Source: CAVZTX01 sp963778375
Lineage (GTDB): Bacteria; Chloroflexota; Ktedonobacteria; Ktedonobacterales; Ktedonobacteraceae
Reading direction: 5' to 3'
Assembly (NCBI GenBank): GCA_963778375.1
Contig: CAVZTX010000027.1
Coordinates: forward strand, 248,001 to 312,000
Length of the DNA stretch: 64,000 nucleotides
A program made the position numbers and the translations under genes. Below, piece after piece: positions 61,762 to 64,000 of the stretch. The notes under the pieces are model-generated. The model saw only the letters and a list, made by a program, of their open reading frames with translations. It had not been told where the DNA came from and did not search any database. Positions within the stretch are counted from its first letter, which is position 1; each line of letters opens with the position of its first letter.

Positions 61762-63576
61762 CTAATGTATCACTCTATCCAGCACCATAATCGCGAAAAT
61801 CGCTGCCAGGTACATATTCGAATACCAGAACAGCGTCCGCGCCAGCTTCTTCGATCGCTCACGCCACAAACGAATTGCCAGATAAACCAACCCTGCGCCC
61901 AGTAAGCCAGCACCGACCAGGTACAAGTATCCCATCATACCCAGCACGAACATCGCGACTGTCAGAGCCAGTAAGAACACCGAGTAGAGCAAAATCTGCC
62001 GCCGCGTCTCCGCCTCGCCCTTGACCACCGGCAGCATCGGTATACCCGCCTTCTCATAATCTTTCGAGATCAGCAATGACAGTGCCCAGAAGTGCGGAGG
62101 CGTCCAGAAGAAGATGATCGCGAACATCCATATCGCCGACAGGCTCAAGCTGTTCGTCACCGCCGCCCAGCCCACCAGCACCGGCACCGCTCCGGCAGCC
62201 CCACCAATCACGATATTCTGCGTCGTGGTGCGCTTGAGGCCAAGCGTATATACGAAGACGTAGAACAGAATAGCAGAAAACGCCAGCACCGCACTTAGCA
62301 AATTCACGAACGCATACAGCACAATGAAAGAAGCGATCCCCAGCACGATTCCAAAAACCAGCGCCTGTTGCGGTTCCACACGCCCTGAGGGCAGCGAGCG
62401 TCGCTGCGTACGTCCCATAATCTGATCGATATCGCGGTCGATATAGCAGTTGATGCAGTTCGCGCTGCCAGCCGCCATCGCCCCGCCAACCAGCGTCGGG
62501 ATAAGCAGGCCCAGTGGAGGGAATCCCTGCTTGGCAATTGACATCGCCGCTGCCGTCACTCCCAGCAGCAGCACCGTCACGTGCGGCTTCATCAGATCGA
62601 CGTAGTTCGCGATCGTTTGCCGCACCACGCTCATCTCTTTTCTCGCCTCAACCTCTGCCAGCTCCATCTGCTCAATCTCCTGCTGCTCTGGTACAGCACG
62701 CAGTTGATTGGCAGCAAGCACAGCCAGCAGTACCAGCGTCCCCCATACGGCCGTGGCAAGCGCGAGATGTAGCCCCGCCACAAATGCAGGTTCCTTAAGT
62801 AGCACAATCAATCCGCCCACAATTGCCTGCCACACGAAGAGCACACCACCCAGCAACCCAACAATCGCCTGCCCCCGTGCCACGCGCCAGCGCCGCAGCG
62901 CTGAGACGACCGTCCACAACGTCACAAGACCTACGAAGACAGCGAAAATCCTATGCAAAATATTGATATCCGCGAGGTGATTGCTCGTTGCCCACGATGC
63001 GGGCGTACACAGTGGCCAGCCAGGACATGCCAGCGCCGCGCCACTACCCGTTACATACGAACCAAACAACATCAGGATGTAGACAAGCAGCGCATTCGAG
63101 ATCGCTAATTGCGCGAATTTGCGCGTTTTCGCCGGAAGCTCTTTACTCTGTGCAGGCTTGCTGCTCAGCACAGCGATTGTAACCACAATCGCCAGGATTG
63201 CTAGCGCGGTCGCCAGGTGCGCTGTAATGATCTGCGGCGGCAGCTTCCAGAGAACCGTCAGTCCCCCCAACACAATCTGCACCGCCAGCAATATTGGAGC
63301 AGCAATCGCCAGCAACAGCAGCGTGCGATCTTTGCGCGCCCACACGATAATCCCAATCACCAGCAGCACAATCAACACACTAACCGTTACCGCTGTAAAG
63401 CGATGGAATTGCTCAAGAAACACGTGATACGTTCCCGAAGAATATGCCTGACCATCACACAACGGCCAATCTGGGCAACTCAACCCAGATCCCGTTGCGA
63501 GTACAGTACCACCTAGCGCGATCAAAAAATAGGTCACGGCGGTCGCGACCCACGCAATACGACGTATGAATGCCAT
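61762..63576 (-). CDS. ctaA-ctaB: CtaA-CtaB fusion: heme A synthase / heme O synthase
   Basis: The protein has 604 residues. The N-terminal half is CtaA/COX15 with eight helices, cysteine pairs LSCPDWPLC and LACPGWPLC and heme-ligand His in LEQFHRFTAV and NILHRIFAV. The C-terminal half (from about 315, IANYVDLMKPHVTVLLLGV) is CtaB, a UbiA prenyltransferase with NCYIDRDIDQIMGRTQRRSL and a second Asp-rich loop (FWALSLLISKDYEKAGIPML). Together they make heme O and then heme A for cytochrome oxidase. The fusion is typical of some Chloroflexota. The SCO-type gene upstream belongs to the same pathway. Confidence 0.95.
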   Translation of the reverse strand: MAFIRRIAWVATAVTYFLIALGGTVLATGSGLSCPDWPLCDGQAYSSGTYHVFLEQFHRFTAVTVSVLIVLLVIGIIVWARKDRTLLLLAIAAPILLAVQIVLGGLTVLWKLPPQIITAHLATALAILAIVVTIAVLSSKPAQSKELPAKTRKFAQLAISNALLVYILMLFGSYVTGSGAALACPGWPLCTPASWATSNHLADINILHRIFAVFVGLVTLWTVVSALRRWRVARGQAIVGLLGGVLFVWQAIVGGLIVLLKEPAFVAGLHLALATAVWGTLVLLAVLAANQLRAVPEQQEIEQMELAEVEARKEMSVVRQTIANYVDLMKPHVTVLLLGVTAAAMSIAKQGFPPLGLLIPTLVGGAMAAGSANCINCYIDRDIDQIMGRTQRRSLPSGRVEPQQALVFGIVLGIASFIVLYAFVNLLSAVLAFSAILFYVFVYTLGLKRTTTQNIVIGGAAGAVPVLVGWAAVTNSLSLSAIWMFAIIFFWTPPHFWALSLLISKDYEKAGIPMLPVVKGEAETRRQILLYSVFLLALTVAMFVLGMMGYLYLVGAGLLGAGLVYLAIRLWRERSKKLARTLFWYSNMYLAAIFAIMVLDRVIH

Positions 63577-63657
63577 AAGACGGCTCCTGACTAATGTATG
63601 TTAAGACCTAAATAAATTTGCTCCAAAACTCTACTTTCACCACCATCCTCACTCCTA

Positions 63658-64000
63658 TCACTTCGGTAACCACTGCTGCATTCCAGCCTCCAGCCCCAGT
63701 TCTTCACTGCTCAGATCAGAAGAATTATTTGTATCGAGTGTCTCGTAAAAGAGTCGCTCATGCCCCTGAGCGTCTATAATATACGTTGCTGGATCATGCA
63801 CCACACTTCCTCCCGCCTCAACCTGATTATATACACCGTACGACTTATAAACCGACTGGAGTTGCTGCGCAGTCCCCGTCAGAAACAACCACTGGTGCAA
63901 CATCCCATGCTTGATTGACCACGACTGTACCTCATTGATGCTCGTTGCAGAAGGATTAGCATTGATTGCCACCAGTTCTACCTGACTGGCTGCCGAAGTT
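63658..64000 (-). CDS. SCO1/SenC-type copper chaperone, 3' part (cut by window end)
   Basis: The visible 114 residues are the C-terminal half of a thioredoxin-fold SCO protein: VELVAINANPSATSINEVQS, QWLFLTGTAQQLQSVYKSYG, then VVHDPATYIIDAQGHERLF with the copper-binding His. The CxxxC motif would lie beyond the window. SCO proteins load copper into cytochrome oxidase, in line with the CtaA-CtaB gene downstream. Confidence 0.82.
   Translation of the reverse strand, partial: TSAASQVELVAINANPSATSINEVQSWSIKHGMLHQWLFLTGTAQQLQSVYKSYGVYNQVEAGGSVVHDPATYIIDAQGHERLFYETLDTNNSSDLSSEELGLEAGMQQWLPK

Overview
The window looks like a chromosomal segment of a Ktedonobacteria-type Chloroflexota. I infer this from the fused CtaA-CtaB heme synthase, several Hanks-type Ser/Thr kinases (one family fused to a transporter-like membrane domain), sedolisin and subtilisin-like peptidases, GAF-PucR regulators, long pentapeptide-repeat proteins, DUF433/DUF5615 and HicAB toxin-antitoxin pairs, and dispersed hairpin repeats. 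It is inference from gene content; no rRNA or other phylogenetic marker is present.

Left part (about 1-19.4 kb): a large defence island built on a type III CRISPR-Cas system of the III-D kind (Csx10, Csx19, HD-less Cas10). Eleven genes run leftward from 15681 to 5846, mostly with ATGA/TAATG overlaps: a CARF-HTH protein, cas10 with an intact GGDD motif, a Cas7-like RAMP, csx10, two small helical proteins (Cas11 candidates), two more Cas7-like RAMPs, csx19, a TIGR03986-like RAMP and a Csx15-like protein. Diverging from the same 54-bp gap are a P-loop ATPase fused to two Csx3-like modules, a pentapeptide-repeat protein ending in a channel-like membrane module (frameshifted), and cas6. To the left lie a giant pentapeptide-repeat protein (one gene split by a one-base deletion) and a TIR-SAVED protein, a cyclic-oligonucleotide-activated NAD-cleaving effector type, with no CD-NTase in view. 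CRISPR-like degenerate repeats ending ATTGAAAC lie at the left edge, but no clean array is in the window. Together the genes suggest a signalling system: Cas10 makes cyclic oligoadenylate, TIR-SAVED and the CARF-HTH protein read it, and Csx3/Csx15 modules may erase it.

Middle part (19.4-48.5 kb): accessory and housekeeping genes. They include an intact ISAs1-type insertion sequence with target duplication, a GAF-PucR regulator, a metal-efflux operon (ArsR regulator, degraded CDF transporter, second CDF transporter), a convergent histidine kinase/response regulator pair, YgiT/DUF4258, DUF433/DUF5615 and HicA/HicB toxin-antitoxin modules, a ROK protein, an IscA-type protein, two peptidases, and tandem kinase-ECF-S-like fusion genes of which the first is frameshifted twice. 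Thioredoxin reductase is also frameshifted.

Right part (48.5-64 kb): MFS transporter, membrane-anchored MutS-like ATPase, class I aldolase, APC permease with a soluble C-terminal domain, a zinc-ribbon membrane protein, a sedolisin lipoprotein, UvrB, the CtaA-CtaB fusion and a SCO-type protein cut by the window end.

At least seven single-base indels and one nonsense change interrupt otherwise well-conserved genes. Several change the length of a one-kind base run by one, so sequencing or assembly error should be excluded before these genes are called dead.
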